A stretch of DNA of 57,986 bases from Planctomycetaceae bacterium. Its GTDB lineage: Bacteria > Planctomycetota > Planctomycetia > Planctomycetales > Planctomycetaceae. This document shows positions 27,990 through 36,679 of this stretch, piece after piece. Both the position numbers and the translations under genes were made by a program. The stretch lies in NCBI GenBank assembly GCA_021732415.1, contig JAKFVC010000116.1, forward strand, positions 1 to 57,986. The letters are read 5' to 3'. Numbering within the stretch: position 1 is the stretch's first letter; each line of letters opens with the position of its first letter. The notes under the pieces were generated by a model. That model saw nothing but the letters and a program-made list of their open reading frames with translations. It made no database searches and was not told the origin of the DNA.

Positions 27990-29306
27990 ATGGCACGCCA
28001 GGACAGTGATGAGGTCATCATCGAGCCGACTCCGCCAGGGTTCACAAGACGCAATTGGTTCAAGTTAGCTCTCGTCCTATCCGCGTTGGTATCGATTGGC
28101 TTTGGGTGGATCTCACTGAAATCCCGATCTGAACGGTTCGCTCGACACGCGAGAATCTCTCGAGTTGCCGCTGGACATAAGATTTCCGTCCAGTGGCAAT
28201 ATCCTGATTACCTCTACTGGCAACTTCAGCGAAGATTTCCTCGACTGTCCCTGCCGAACTTCGTGTTCGAGGACCCGGGCGACGTCAGTTCTGTCAGTCT
28301 GAACCACAGCTTGAACAAGCAACTTCCCGATCAATTTTACGCCGATTTGCAGGATTATCGTTATATCTACCGTCTGACTTGGCTTGACGGCCAAGATTCG
28401 GAGGCTATCGCAAGAATCCTGCAACTACAGCAGAGGTTGAACGCCCTGACTTTGTCCGTCCGCCAATTTCACGATTGGTATCTCAATCATCACTCACTAT
28501 TTGTCAATCTCGATGAACTCTCAATCGACGGTCTCGAATCGCCAGAACTCAACGGCAGTTTCTTACAAGCCGCAGTTGGAGCCGGTCGCCTCCAGCGCTT
28601 GGCTCTGCACCATCTGAATCTGAGCCGAGAAGCCTGCTCCGCGATCGGAAAACTCGGCTCACTGAGACATGTCGACTTGACAGGCTGTAGACTCACCTCA
28701 AGCCTTGCAAGTGAGCTGGCCGGTCACTCTCAGCTGAAGCGATTGACATTGGACGACACATTTGTGGACGATGACTTCTCCGACAAGTTGGGTTGCCTGG
28801 TCGCCATCGAGAAGCTGAGTGTTCAACGCACCGCGTTGACCGCCGTGGGACTTCGCACCCTCGCTCGATGTACGGCATTGATAGACCTGACCACGGCCGG
28901 CATCCGCGGCGATCCGCAATTGCTGGCCGCTCTTAAGAACTGCCACAAACTCCGATCGGTCGACGTGGTGTGGAGCGGTCATTTCTCGTCGACAGAGATA
29001 GCCGACTTCAAAATGATTCCTGATGTGACTTATCTTTATTTCGCCCATATCGGGGACGCTGAAGCCGAGTCTCTCGTGCAGTGCGAGCATCTCACCGGTC
29101 TCGATATTCATTCCACACGGATGACATTACGCGGAATTCAATCTTTGATGAAGATGACTGATCTGCGTCATCTCAGGCTGGCAGGGACCGCCTGGGGGCG
29201 CGAGTTGGTTGATGTGCTCTATGAGTCACCGACGCTGGAAACAGTAACGATCCTCGATCGGCGCTGGGAATGGTGGGAGTTCGAGAATCTGCGCCAAAGG
29301 TTGTGA
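27990..29306 (+). CDS. Leucine-rich-repeat membrane-anchored protein
   Basis: About 438 residues. A short cytoplasmic start is followed by one membrane helix (FKLALVLSALVSIGFGWISL). The rest carries irregular leucine-rich repeats of about 24 residues: LRHVDLTGCRLTSSLASELAG, LKRLTLDDTFVDDDFSDKLG, IEKLSVQRTALTAVGLRTLA, and again toward the end LRHLRLAGTAWG. The repeats suggest a protein-binding surface, probably outside the membrane. I chose ATG 27990 with AGGA upstream; earlier starts would overlap the kinase gene. With only 31 bases between, it may work with that kinase, perhaps as an accessory sensor, but this is inference from spacing. Confidence 0.75.
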   Translation: MARQDSDEVIIEPTPPGFTRRNWFKLALVLSALVSIGFGWISLKSRSERFARHARISRVAAGHKISVQWQYPDYLYWQLQRRFPRLSLPNFVFEDPGDVSSVSLNHSLNKQLPDQFYADLQDYRYIYRLTWLDGQDSEAIARILQLQQRLNALTLSVRQFHDWYLNHHSLFVNLDELSIDGLESPELNGSFLQAAVGAGRLQRLALHHLNLSREACSAIGKLGSLRHVDLTGCRLTSSLASELAGHSQLKRLTLDDTFVDDDFSDKLGCLVAIEKLSVQRTALTAVGLRTLARCTALIDLTTAGIRGDPQLLAALKNCHKLRSVDVVWSGHFSSTEIADFKMIPDVTYLYFAHIGDAEAESLVQCEHLTGLDIHSTRMTLRGIQSLMKMTDLRHLRLAGTAWGRELVDVLYESPTLETVTILDRRWEWWEFENLRQRL

Positions 29307-29338
29307 AGTCGAGCCCAATGAAGGGAGCTGACGAATCG

Positions 29339-29382
29339 CGTCTGGCTTGCGCCAGACGCTGCCCGACTCTGGAGAGTCGGGC
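29339..29382. repeat. Two adjacent hairpins of the CTGGAGAGTCGGGC family
   Basis: The first hairpin is GCGTCTGGC/GCCAGACGC and the second is GCCCGACTCT-GG-AGAGTCGGGC. The second recurs at 39276 and as the long palindrome at 55205-55275. Confidence 0.75.
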
Positions 29383-29467
29383 TACAATTCGCCCTTTCGG
29401 AAAGTGGGCGTGGTCGCTACAATCCCCGCGTTCTGCCTGAATGATTGAATTTTCACACGCGTGACGC

Positions 29468-30088
29468 ATGCAAGCTACGACTCGACCGCTTAGTTTGGCC
29501 CTGCTGGAAGTCAGCAACTTGTCCCCTGCCTTGATGGTGGCGGATTTGTGCGCGAAGGCTGCCGGGGTCCATATCCTGGGGATCGAAAGCACCGATGGTG
29601 CCGAACAGTGCATCAAACTGGTCGGGAACGTCGCGGAAGTCACCTACGCGGCAGAGCAGGGTGCCGCCCTCGCCAAAAGAATGGGGGCGACCTCGTTCTT
29701 CAGTGTGATGGCTGCACCGCTGGAAGTCACTCAGGCGTTAGCCAATACCAAACCCGCATTTAGCCCATTGCTGGGCTGTTTTGATTACCGTATTCCGCGA
29801 GAGTCGCACATGAGCAGTTCGGAAGCCCTCGGTCTGTTGGAAACTCAAGGTCTGGTCGCCGCCCTTCACGCTACCGACGATATGTTGAAATCGTCGAATG
29901 TGAAGCTGGTCGGCAAGGAAAAGATCGGGGCGGCTTACGTCACGATCATGGTGCGCGGCGACGTTGCCGCCGTGCAAACCGCCATCGAAACCGGCAAGGC
30001 CACCGTCGTCCGTCTGGGCGGGAAACTGATCCTCGCCGACGTGATCGCCCGGCCGCACCCGGAACTGGCGGCTTTGCTGCCCAACTAA
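29468..30088 (+). CDS. Bacterial microcompartment shell protein, tandem BMC domains (BMC-T)
   Basis: 206 residues with two BMC folds. Domain 1 (about 8-95) is LALLEVSNLSPALMVADLCAK..GVHILGIE. Domain 2 (about 118-200) is the more canonical EALGLLETQGLVAALHATDDML..SNVKLVGKEKIGAAYVTIMVRGDVAAVQTAIETG. Proteins of this type form pseudohexameric trimers that tile the shell facets and often carry a larger gated pore. The gene stands alone: no other shell protein, aldolase or encapsulated enzyme is within the window, and a terminator follows at once. It would have to join a shell coded elsewhere or do something separate. No strong ribosome-binding site is seen before ATG 29468. Confidence 0.9.
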   Translation: MQATTRPLSLALLEVSNLSPALMVADLCAKAAGVHILGIESTDGAEQCIKLVGNVAEVTYAAEQGAALAKRMGATSFFSVMAAPLEVTQALANTKPAFSPLLGCFDYRIPRESHMSSSEALGLLETQGLVAALHATDDMLKSSNVKLVGKEKIGAAYVTIMVRGDVAAVQTAIETGKATVVRLGGKLILADVIARPHPELAALLPN

Positions 30089-30176
30089 TTGGTCAAGATG
30101 GAAGTCGGTTGGTGCAGATCGAGAGATCGGTCGTGCGGCAGCCGATTTGCATCCAATAGTCTATTTTCAGACGACG

Positions 30177-30208
30177 TAAGGTACTCTAGTTGGAGTACCT
30201 TTTTTGTT
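30177..30208 (+). terminator. Rho-independent terminator after the BMC-T gene
   Basis: Stem AAGGTACTC/GAGTACCTT with loop TAGTTG, followed by six T. It lies 89 bases after the stop of the shell-protein gene. Confidence 0.85.
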
Positions 30209-30260
30209 GCCTGTACGAATTCCCCGAAGGGGATACGTCGAATATCCCAAATTCGTGTTT

Positions 30261-30460
30261 AGCCCCGGATGGGGCGACCGCATAAAAGCCTGGGGCGGAA
30301 GCCCCAGGTCCGCTGCATGTCAGGAAATCCAAGCCCCGGAGGGGCGACCGACAATATCCAACGCCGGTTTCGGTCGCCCCTCCGGGGCTTGGACGTTCGT
30401 TTTGCGTCAGGTCCTGGGGCTTCCGCCCCAGGCTTTATGCGGACGCCCCTCCGGGGCTAC
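30261..30460. repeat. Nested double palindrome
   Basis: The outer arms are 30261-30308 (AGCCCCGGATGGGGCGACC, then GCATAAAAGCCTGGGGC) and 30411-30460 (its complement). The inner arms are 30327-30352 (CCAAGCCCCGGAGGGGCG) and 30369-30393. The whole fills the gap between the terminator and the next gene. Confidence 0.85.
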
Positions 30461-30555
30461 CAACGATTCGTCAGATTCAATCCACGCTATTTGACGTTAT
30501 CCCTGTGCGCAATTCAGGGCACGCATGAGCTTGAGCATCGCCCGGAGTCTGAATC

Positions 30556-32943
30556 TTGAACTCGCAGGCCATCCGTGCTGACGCTCTCAGTCTGAATCCG
30601 CCTCTCTGGCAGGTCGCGGCCGCGATCGTCTGGCTACTGGTATTTGCGGCCTGCTTCTACCGCTTCGATTTGCCCAACAGTAGCCCGCGGGTCAACCGTA
30701 CCGAAGTCTGGCGGCAGCTCCCGGCATTGCTCGTAAATATGGTCGATCCTCCCTCACCGGCGGCCGACGACATTGAGGCACGCCAGTTGTGGAAGCACGC
30801 CGGATGGCGATTTTGGCCACAACGGTTCGGGATGTATGGGATCAGCCTCGTGATTCTGGCGGGGGCATTTGGTTGGGGCAGTGCCGTCCTGCGGCTGATG
30901 CGAGTGCCGCTGCCCGGCTGGTCGCCGGAACGAATCTTTTTTGCTTTTGCCTGCGGACTGTCGGTCGTTTCGCTGCTGACGTTGGGCTGTGGATTAGCGG
31001 GTTGGCTGTCGCGCGAGGTTCTCGTGGGCTGCTTGATGGCCGGTTGGATCCTGGACCTCCTGCTGAGTCAGTTGGCCAAAAATCCCCACGCTGGTCCGGC
31101 GTTGGAAGGCCGATCATTCGCGATTCGGTTGAAACAACTCTGGCCGCTAGTGGTGCTGGTTCCGTTTCTGATGATTTACGTGGGAGGCGCGTTCCTGCCC
31201 GAGACCGATTTCGACGTGAAGGAGTATCACTTTGGCGGGCCGAAGGAATGGTATCTCGCCGGGCAGATTACGTTTTTGCCGCATAACGTTTACACCAGCT
31301 TTCCATTTCTCACCGAGATGCTGACGCTGCTCGGCATGGTCCTGTATGGAGATTGGTATTGGGGGGCCCTGGTCGGAAAAGGCGTGTTGATGAGCTTCGC
31401 GCCGTTGACGGCGCTGGGGTTATTCATCGCAGGCCGGAAGTGGTTCTCGCCGCAAGCGGGAATGTGGGCGGCTCTGATTCATCTCAGCACGCCGTGGATC
31501 TATCGGATTTCGATCATCGCGTATGCCGAAGGTGGGCTGACTTACTATCTGTTCGCGGCCCTGCTGGGTGTACTGTTCTATGTTGAGACTGTCTCAAGTC
31601 ACATGCATCTTCCAGCCCTGGGTGCCACTGGCTCTGCCAGTGCCGGGAGTTTATCTGCTGGCACCCCAGACACTGGCACAGCCAGTGGCACCCCGATTCA
31701 CCATCGCGATCAGACTCGAGTGCCTCCGGAACTCTCGTGGGCCATCCTGGCCGGTTTTCTTGCCGGAAGCGCGATGGCCTGTAAGTATCCCGGGGTGGTT
31801 TCAGTCGTCATTCCCCTGGGGCTGGCGTTGCTGTTGATTACTTACCGCTCGCAGCAGTCGAGTGACTGGCGTCCGGTAATCCAGATCGGGCTCGTCTTCT
31901 CACTGGGTGTTGCCAGTGCCATCGGCCCCTGGTTGCTGAAGAATCTTGTGGAGACAGGGAATCCTGTTTACCCCCTGCTATACGGGGTTTTTGGCGGCGC
32001 GGATTGGAGTCCGGAACTCAACGCGAAATGGAAGCACGGCCACAGTCCCGACCATCACCAGTTGGGTGATCTGGCCATCAAGCTGATGGACGTGACGCTA
32101 AAAAGCGATTGGCTGAGTCCGCTGTTGTTTGGGCTTGCTCCGCTGGCATTACTGACTGCTCGGCGACGACTGGTGAGACAGTTGTGGTTGTACGTCGCCT
32201 TTCTGTTCGCGACGTGGTGGCTGCTGACACATCGCATTGACCGCTTCTGGGTCCCGCTGATTCCGGTGGTTGCCTTGCTGGCGGGAGTGGGGGCGACGTG
32301 GACCAAGCAACGGGTCTGGCGGATTTTTGTCACCGGTTTTGCCGTCTGTGCGGTGACCTTCAATTTTGCGTTCATGACGACATCGCTGTGTGGGTACAAT
32401 GCGTATTTGCTGGACTTGAATCGGGCTGCCGATCAGACCGCGCGGATCACGGCTCCGGAAATCGTCACGCTGAATTCGACGCTGCCCCCGGGATCCAAAG
32501 TACTGTGCGTGGGCGAGGCAGAACTCTTTGATGCTCGCTTTTACTATGTATACAATACGGTGTTTGACGTCTCGATCTTCGAGCAATGGTTTGGAGTCGC
32601 CAATCATTCTGGCGGATCAGCCAGTCGTCCGCTGAAACCTGCGGCCGAGATTCGCCAACTCCTGAAGGAGCAGGGCGTCACTCATGTCTGCGTAAACTGG
32701 CAGGAGATCCTGCGTTACCGGCTGACCTATGGCTACACTGACTTCGTCTCTCCGCGACGATTTCAGGAGTTGCAAGCCGCCGGTGTCCTGGACGCCGAAT
32801 GGCAGATGCCGGGCGGGCAGTTGTTCGACAAAATGGATGCCCGCAGCCAGCAGGAAGTCCAGAGTTGGGGTCCCGCGCTGATTCGCGAAGAGACCGGACA
32901 GCGGATATTCAGAACCTTCGAAGTTTTTCCCGTGTTGCCCTGA
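30556..32943 (+). CDS. Large multi-pass membrane protein, GT-C glycosyltransferase-like
   Basis: 795 residues with ten or more membrane helices. An acidic loop after an early helix (LPETDFDVKEYHFGGPKEWYLAG) followed by HNVYTSFPFLTEML resembles the catalytic first loop of GT39/GT83-type enzymes, where Asp/Glu residues bind the metal and the lipid-linked sugar. A soluble C-terminal part from about 625 (PPGSKVLCVGEAELFDARFYY) is typical of such planctomycete proteins. It starts with TTG at 30556, with GGAG 9-10 bases upstream. Residues about 356-380 are encoded by a palindromic insertion (31620-31694), giving a Gly/Ala/Ser/Thr-rich loop. The sugar and acceptor cannot be read from the sequence. 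Confidence 0.75.
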   Translation: MNSQAIRADALSLNPPLWQVAAAIVWLLVFAACFYRFDLPNSSPRVNRTEVWRQLPALLVNMVDPPSPAADDIEARQLWKHAGWRFWPQRFGMYGISLVILAGAFGWGSAVLRLMRVPLPGWSPERIFFAFACGLSVVSLLTLGCGLAGWLSREVLVGCLMAGWILDLLLSQLAKNPHAGPALEGRSFAIRLKQLWPLVVLVPFLMIYVGGAFLPETDFDVKEYHFGGPKEWYLAGQITFLPHNVYTSFPFLTEMLTLLGMVLYGDWYWGALVGKGVLMSFAPLTALGLFIAGRKWFSPQAGMWAALIHLSTPWIYRISIIAYAEGGLTYYLFAALLGVLFYVETVSSHMHLPALGATGSASAGSLSAGTPDTGTASGTPIHHRDQTRVPPELSWAILAGFLAGSAMACKYPGVVSVVIPLGLALLLITYRSQQSSDWRPVIQIGLVFSLGVASAIGPWLLKNLVETGNPVYPLLYGVFGGADWSPELNAKWKHGHSPDHHQLGDLAIKLMDVTLKSDWLSPLLFGLAPLALLTARRRLVRQLWLYVAFLFATWWLLTHRIDRFWVPLIPVVALLAGVGATWTKQRVWRIFVTGFAVCAVTFNFAFMTTSLCGYNAYLLDLNRAADQTARITAPEIVTLNSTLPPGSKVLCVGEAELFDARFYYVYNTVFDVSIFEQWFGVANHSGGSASRPLKPAAEIRQLLKEQGVTHVCVNWQEILRYRLTYGYTDFVSPRRFQELQAAGVLDAEWQMPGGQLFDKMDARSQQEVQSWGPALIREETGQRIFRTFEVFPVLP
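31620..31694. repeat. Palindromic insertion inside the GT-C-like gene
   Basis: The arms GGTGCCACTGGCTCTGCC and GGCACAGCCAGTGGCACC (about 22 bases each) are separated by 28 bases and kept in frame. It is a third instance of a repeat lying within coding sequence. Confidence 0.8.
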
Positions 32944-32967
32944 TTCCGGAGTGATTTCCCCAAACGT

Positions 32968-33070
32968 TTGCGAGAGTATGAGTGTGTGAGAGTAACGGAG
33001 TGACATGACTGCTCCAAAGTGCAACTTCTTACTCTCATACTCCCCCACTCTGGTACTCTCACACATTCTG
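32968..33070. repeat. Imperfect inverted repeat before the methyltransferase gene
   Basis: GCGAGAGTATGAGTGTGTGA on the left and TTACTCTCATACTCCCCCAC on the right, with GTACTCTCACAC after it, form imperfect arms. They fill most of the gap between two plus-strand genes. Confidence 0.6.
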
Positions 33071-33111
33071 CGTATTCGATTTGTTGTAACGCTACGACTC
33101 GAGGTCCTTCC

Positions 33112-33795
33112 ATGTTGCCGCGCATTCTCGAACCCGAGGTCATGGATTCCGTCACTGAGGCCGCCGATTATGACTCGATGGACCATTCGGAGGTGAATCG
33201 CCGGTTCGTTGATCAGTTGCTGGAGCAGCGCTTGCCGACCGAAGGTCTGAAAGACCGCCCGATTCGCGTGCTGGATGTCGGCACGGGGACCGCGTTGATT
33301 CCGCTGGAATTGTGCCGGCGTGACGTCCCCACGCACATCACGGCGATCGATCTGGCGGCCTATATGCTGCAGGTCGGACAGCGGAATGTGATCCGCGAAG
33401 GGCTGCAATCACGCATCAAACTCGAGCATCTGGATGCGAAAAACCTGCCGTATTCCAGCGGCTCGTTCGATTGGGTGATCTCGAACAGTATCGTACACCA
33501 CATCCCCGATCCGCTGCCGTGTGTCCGGGAAATGATCCGCGTGCTGGCCCCGGGAGGGTTACTGTTTGTTCGCGATCTGCTGCGGCCGGCAGATCTGGAG
33601 ACTCTCCAGCATTTCGTCCAAACCTATGCTGCCGGAGCCAACGCGCATCAACAACAGATGTTTGACGATTCATTGCATGCGGCCCTGACGTTGGAAGAAG
33701 TTCGAGGGATGCTTACTGCGTTAGATTTACCAACCGACTGGGTTACGCAGACAACGGATCGGCATTGGACGATATGTGGCCGCGTCACAAAGTGA
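33112..33795 (+). CDS. Class I SAM-dependent methyltransferase
   Basis: About 227 residues. Motif I is IRVLDVGTGTALIPLELC (glycine-rich SAM loop), the second strand is HITAIDLAAYMLQVGQ (acidic residue for the ribose), motif III is LEHLDAKNLPYSSGSFDWVISNSIVHHI, and APGGLLFVRDLLRP follows. This is the UbiE/Methyltransf_11 type. The C-terminal segment has no known substrate signature. ATG 33112 (MLPRILEPEVMD) with GAGG upstream is the better start; an upstream frame runs through the repeat at 32968. The target molecule is unknown. Confidence 0.9.
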   Translation: MLPRILEPEVMDSVTEAADYDSMDHSEVNRRFVDQLLEQRLPTEGLKDRPIRVLDVGTGTALIPLELCRRDVPTHITAIDLAAYMLQVGQRNVIREGLQSRIKLEHLDAKNLPYSSGSFDWVISNSIVHHIPDPLPCVREMIRVLAPGGLLFVRDLLRPADLETLQHFVQTYAAGANAHQQQMFDDSLHAALTLEEVRGMLTALDLPTDWVTQTTDRHWTICGRVTK

Positions 33796-33801
33796 CGACC
33801 G

Positions 33802-34023
33802 TATCGTGGGACGGGTCTCCAGGCCCGTCCGTCCCTTCCGGGGCGACTTCACCTACCTTGAGAATATCGCGCAGTGCATGACTCACGCACACTGAAATCG
33901 TCGCTTTTCTCAGACAATTGGAACAAAACGCCGTCAGCCGCTGCGAGATGGTCGCGAGGTCTTTACCCCAAATAACGTCGAAGAATACGGGGACGGACGG
34001 GCCTGGAGACCCGTCCCACGATA
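33802..34023. repeat. Inverted REP pair, no gene inside
   Basis: Left unit 33802-33834 (TATCGTGGGACGGG...) starts six bases after the methyltransferase stop. Right unit 33991-34023 ends CCCACGATA. The 156 bases between hold no frame or motif I recognise. Confidence 0.88.
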
Positions 34024-34213
34024 CCGCGATGCCTCGTTACAAGCGTCATCATGAAGCACTTCCGCACGGTAGGAGTTCCCCGTGTGATCGGGTTGACCGG
34101 GTCAGGAAGATAATCGCTGAGATGCCTGCGTCGCGCTGGTCGATGGAAAAAATGTTCTACGTGTCCCTGGCAGGGCGGCCTGGGGTTGATCGCCTTGAAT
34201 CCAGAGATTCCGG

Positions 34214-34594
34214 ATGCACTCATTCCACCCTTCCGACGAGCGCCCAGTCCCACGTTCTAAACTCGGTGCCACGTTGCTCAGGCTGCATCGCAACCTCGAG
34301 GGCAGCCGCCAGCGCGAACAGGCGGCTCTGGAACTGTTCGAGACGTGGCAATCTCGCTGGTCAGATCATCGCGAAGTCATCGCCAGACGTCTCGAGTGCC
34401 TGGATCAGGAGCTCGCTCAGTTAGTGACACCGGAAAGCGTGATTCCCAGTCCGCATCTCTCGTTGATGGCCATGTCCGAGACCTCCGAAGAGCAAGGACT
34501 GGCGGCAACGCCGGACGAGCAAGACGCCAAGTCGGGCAATGCCTCAGCAGACACACAACCCCGTTCGCGCCACATTCTGTGGCAGGGCGAATAG
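34214..34594 (+). CDS. Small hypothetical protein with a helical core
   Basis: 126 residues with no domain recognised. Residues 20-75 are a charged, probably helical or coiled segment (RLHRNLEGSRQREQAALELF, WQSRWSDHREVIARRLECLD). The last 40 residues are acidic and polar. The codon use and amino-acid pattern look like a real protein rather than a shadow frame. The ribosome-binding site is weak (AGAGAT). It stands alone on its strand between a REP pair and the csrA gene. Confidence 0.45.
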   Translation: MHSFHPSDERPVPRSKLGATLLRLHRNLEGSRQREQAALELFETWQSRWSDHREVIARRLECLDQELAQLVTPESVIPSPHLSLMAMSETSEEQGLAATPDEQDAKSGNASADTQPRSRHILWQGE

Positions 34595-35002
34595 CAGGCA
34601 GCCAGAGTCTTTACGCAGCGGCGTAAAGAAACTCGTCAGACTGATTGCGCACGCTGGCCCAAAGCAGGAATTCTCACGAATTCTGCTCGACAACGGGGCT
34701 TGTTTTCAGGGATTACGACAACTTCGCGGGCAGGGTGTCTCTGCGGGCGGGGGGGTTGCTGCGGGCATTCTGTAGCCAAGAGCCAGCGATTGTCGGCGAG
34801 CCTCGACAAATCTCAACAGTTAATACTGCATTTCAGATTTGATCGTCGGCGAATCGCTTGCCCGGCTAGACAGTTTTCAAGATAGCAGGTCCTGATCTCA
34901 TCCACTTGTCTCATTCACTTACCAGGGGCCATACCCTGCAGGGCAGTGCCACGGTTCTTATCTTACAGGTCTTACTGATCGCTTAGTCCACACGCTTATA
35001 GA
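34595..35002. other. Intergenic region with small hairpins
   Basis: Hairpins lie at about 34612-34629 (CTTTACGC/GCGTAAAG) and 34665-34686 (GCAGGAATTC/GAATTCTGC). The second resembles the GAATTC-TTAC-GAATTC hairpin at 17861 and 43862. No coding frame looks real. Confidence 0.4.
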
Positions 35003-35215
35003 CTACAACAACGAACAGGGCGCGCAAGCTTCAGTAGACACTTGCGGAGCAATGGTGACTTCGAAGTCCCGGATCACCTCGTCACGCAGCACCGTGACGT
35101 CGCGGGGAGCAGAGATCCCCAATCGAATACGGCCGGCACCAATGTCCACAACTTTGATGCGGATATTGTCGCCAATCAGGATTTCCTCATTCACCTTGCG
35201 GGTCAGCACTAACAT
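35003..35215 (-). CDS. csrA: Carbon storage regulator CsrA
   Basis: 70 residues. MLVLTRKVNEEILIGDNIRI, then VVDIGAGRIRLGISAPRDV and TVLRDEVIRDFE, follow the CsrA family closely. They include the N-terminal Leu-Thr-Arg strand and the Arg of V-x-R-D-E-V, which binds GGA in RNA hairpin loops. It would block or expose ribosome-binding sites of target mRNAs. The C-terminal tail (about ten residues, with two Cys) is longer than in enterobacteria. ATG 35215 has AGGAG 8 bases upstream; a GTG three codons earlier is worse placed. The leader contains GGA within its own ribosome-binding site, so self-control is possible. FliW, the usual antagonist, is not in the window. Confidence 0.95.
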   Translation of the reverse strand: MLVLTRKVNEEILIGDNIRIKVVDIGAGRIRLGISAPRDVTVLRDEVIRDFEVTIAPQVSTEACAPCSLL

Positions 35216-35812
35216 GATCAACACTCCTTTGTTTGGATCTTCGTTCGGTACATCGGTACCTGAGTCTGGAACGAAAACCTTAATCCAGATTGCTGATTGG
35301 GTCGATCAGCGATCCGGTTTCCCTCATCGCTAAGGAACATACGTCCGGCGAAGTTTGACTAGCTTCGCTAATGAGTCGGGACGTCAGCGGAATTCACTAT
35401 GATTTGCACAGACTGGCTAAGTCTGGTCGCTAAATCCAGCTAGCAGATGACGAATCTGTGTTATGGCACCGTTATCACACCGGCCCACAACAACTGCCCG
35501 CGGTGTCGGACTCAGTCCGCCCTCTGCGGGGTCATTCGCGTCTCGCGTCCCTGACATTACGAAGATTATAAACAATGTGTCAAGACAAACTTTAATAAAT
35601 CTTTACATTCCCAGCGTTCGGTTAGTAAATCTGGGAATTCTGGCGAAGCCGCAAAAGAGGTCGACAGACTCATTTCGAGTTGCAAAGCTGACAAGTCGGG
35701 CGGTCAAAAATCGCAGCTCTTCACTGATCCCTGTACTGATAGACGCTATTGGCGTGTAATCGGTGACACAGTTTCGGCAGAATTTGCTGGTTTTCTGAGA
35801 AATCTCCGAGCT
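35216..35812. other. Intergenic region upstream of csrA
   Basis: This gap of about 600 bases is AT-rich at 35560-35650. On the minus strand a perfect TATAAT lies at 35567-35572, some 350 bases before csrA, without a good -35 at the right spacing (a TTGACA lies too close). A long csrA leader is possible but not shown. No coding frame is convincing. Confidence 0.35.
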
Positions 35813-36376
35813 CTATGCTCCACAACGCAGCACGTACTCGAGAACCGGCAGGCCGCAGCGATGCGTCGCGCGCCAGAATTCCAAGCCGACCTTCTCCGCA
35901 ACACGCAATGACGCAGTGTTAGCTGGCTCGATGACGGCAATAATCTGCTGGACACTTGGAAGCAGACCAACCAAGTCTCGACAGGCGGCTGCGGCTTCGG
36001 TCCCCAAACCCTGTCCCCAGTGGTTGGGAAGAAACCGATAAGCCAACTCCCACACGTCCGGCTCACCTGTTTCCCGCCGCAGGAACCCGCAAAGTCCTAT
36101 CAAACTCAGTCCCGATTTCTCAATCACTCCCCACAGACCCAACGGCGATTTTTGATAGGACGCGAGAATCTGTTCCAAAGCCTGCTCGACTTGGCTGGCA
36201 GCCAAAGGTCCGGTCACCGAGAACCGCATCACATCCAGAGACCCGAATAACTCGATGAGAGTGGGCAGATCGGCACGCGTCAACTTGCGGAGCACCAGTC
36301 TCTCGGTTTCGACAAGACATGGTTCGGATCGGATTTCCGCACTTTGCGCGGAAGTCGCTGCCATCGAGACCGACAT
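35813..36376 (-). CDS. GNAT acetyltransferase, RimJ/RimL-like
   Basis: 187 residues. ETERLVLRKLTRADLPTLIELF is the N-terminal strand-helix of the RimJ/RimL group. GVIEKSGLSLIGLCGFLRR forms the central strands. WELAYRFLPNHWGQGLGTEAA holds the acetyl-CoA pyrophosphate loop (Q/R-x-x-G-x-G/A, here W-G-Q-G-L-G-T). IIAVIEPANTASLRVAEKVGLEF is the last helix-strand. Members acetylate protein N-termini or small amines; the substrate is not evident. GAGGTG lies about 10 bases before ATG 36376. Confidence 0.9.
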   Translation of the reverse strand: MSVSMAATSAQSAEIRSEPCLVETERLVLRKLTRADLPTLIELFGSLDVMRFSVTGPLAASQVEQALEQILASYQKSPLGLWGVIEKSGLSLIGLCGFLRRETGEPDVWELAYRFLPNHWGQGLGTEAAAACRDLVGLLPSVQQIIAVIEPANTASLRVAEKVGLEFWRATHRCGLPVLEYVLRCGA

Positions 36377-36679
36377 GTGAAAGACACCTCGCCCACGACA
36401 CGGCCAGCCACTTTCTCAGGCTGCTGTCGCGGTTGCAAAATACAAAAATCGCCTGCAATTCAGACCCAAAATCTTACCCCGCCAAGCCAGCATTCTGAAG
36501 GACAAATTCTTCAACTGCGAGATTTTCGGCCCCACAAATCAAGCGATCAAACAGTTAAATTGTGTTTAGATGGCAGGTCAAACATCTTGGCAATTGATCA
36601 GAACGCCCGCATGATCCAAGCTTCCCGCGCGATCGTCCTGCGGAATGAACTGCCTTTTGAGGCTTAAACACCAGAACTG

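Noticed and set aside
35463-35759. A 98-residue plus-strand frame upstream of csrA
   Set aside because: No ribosome-binding site, no recognisable domain, and it covers the AT-rich likely regulatory gap.
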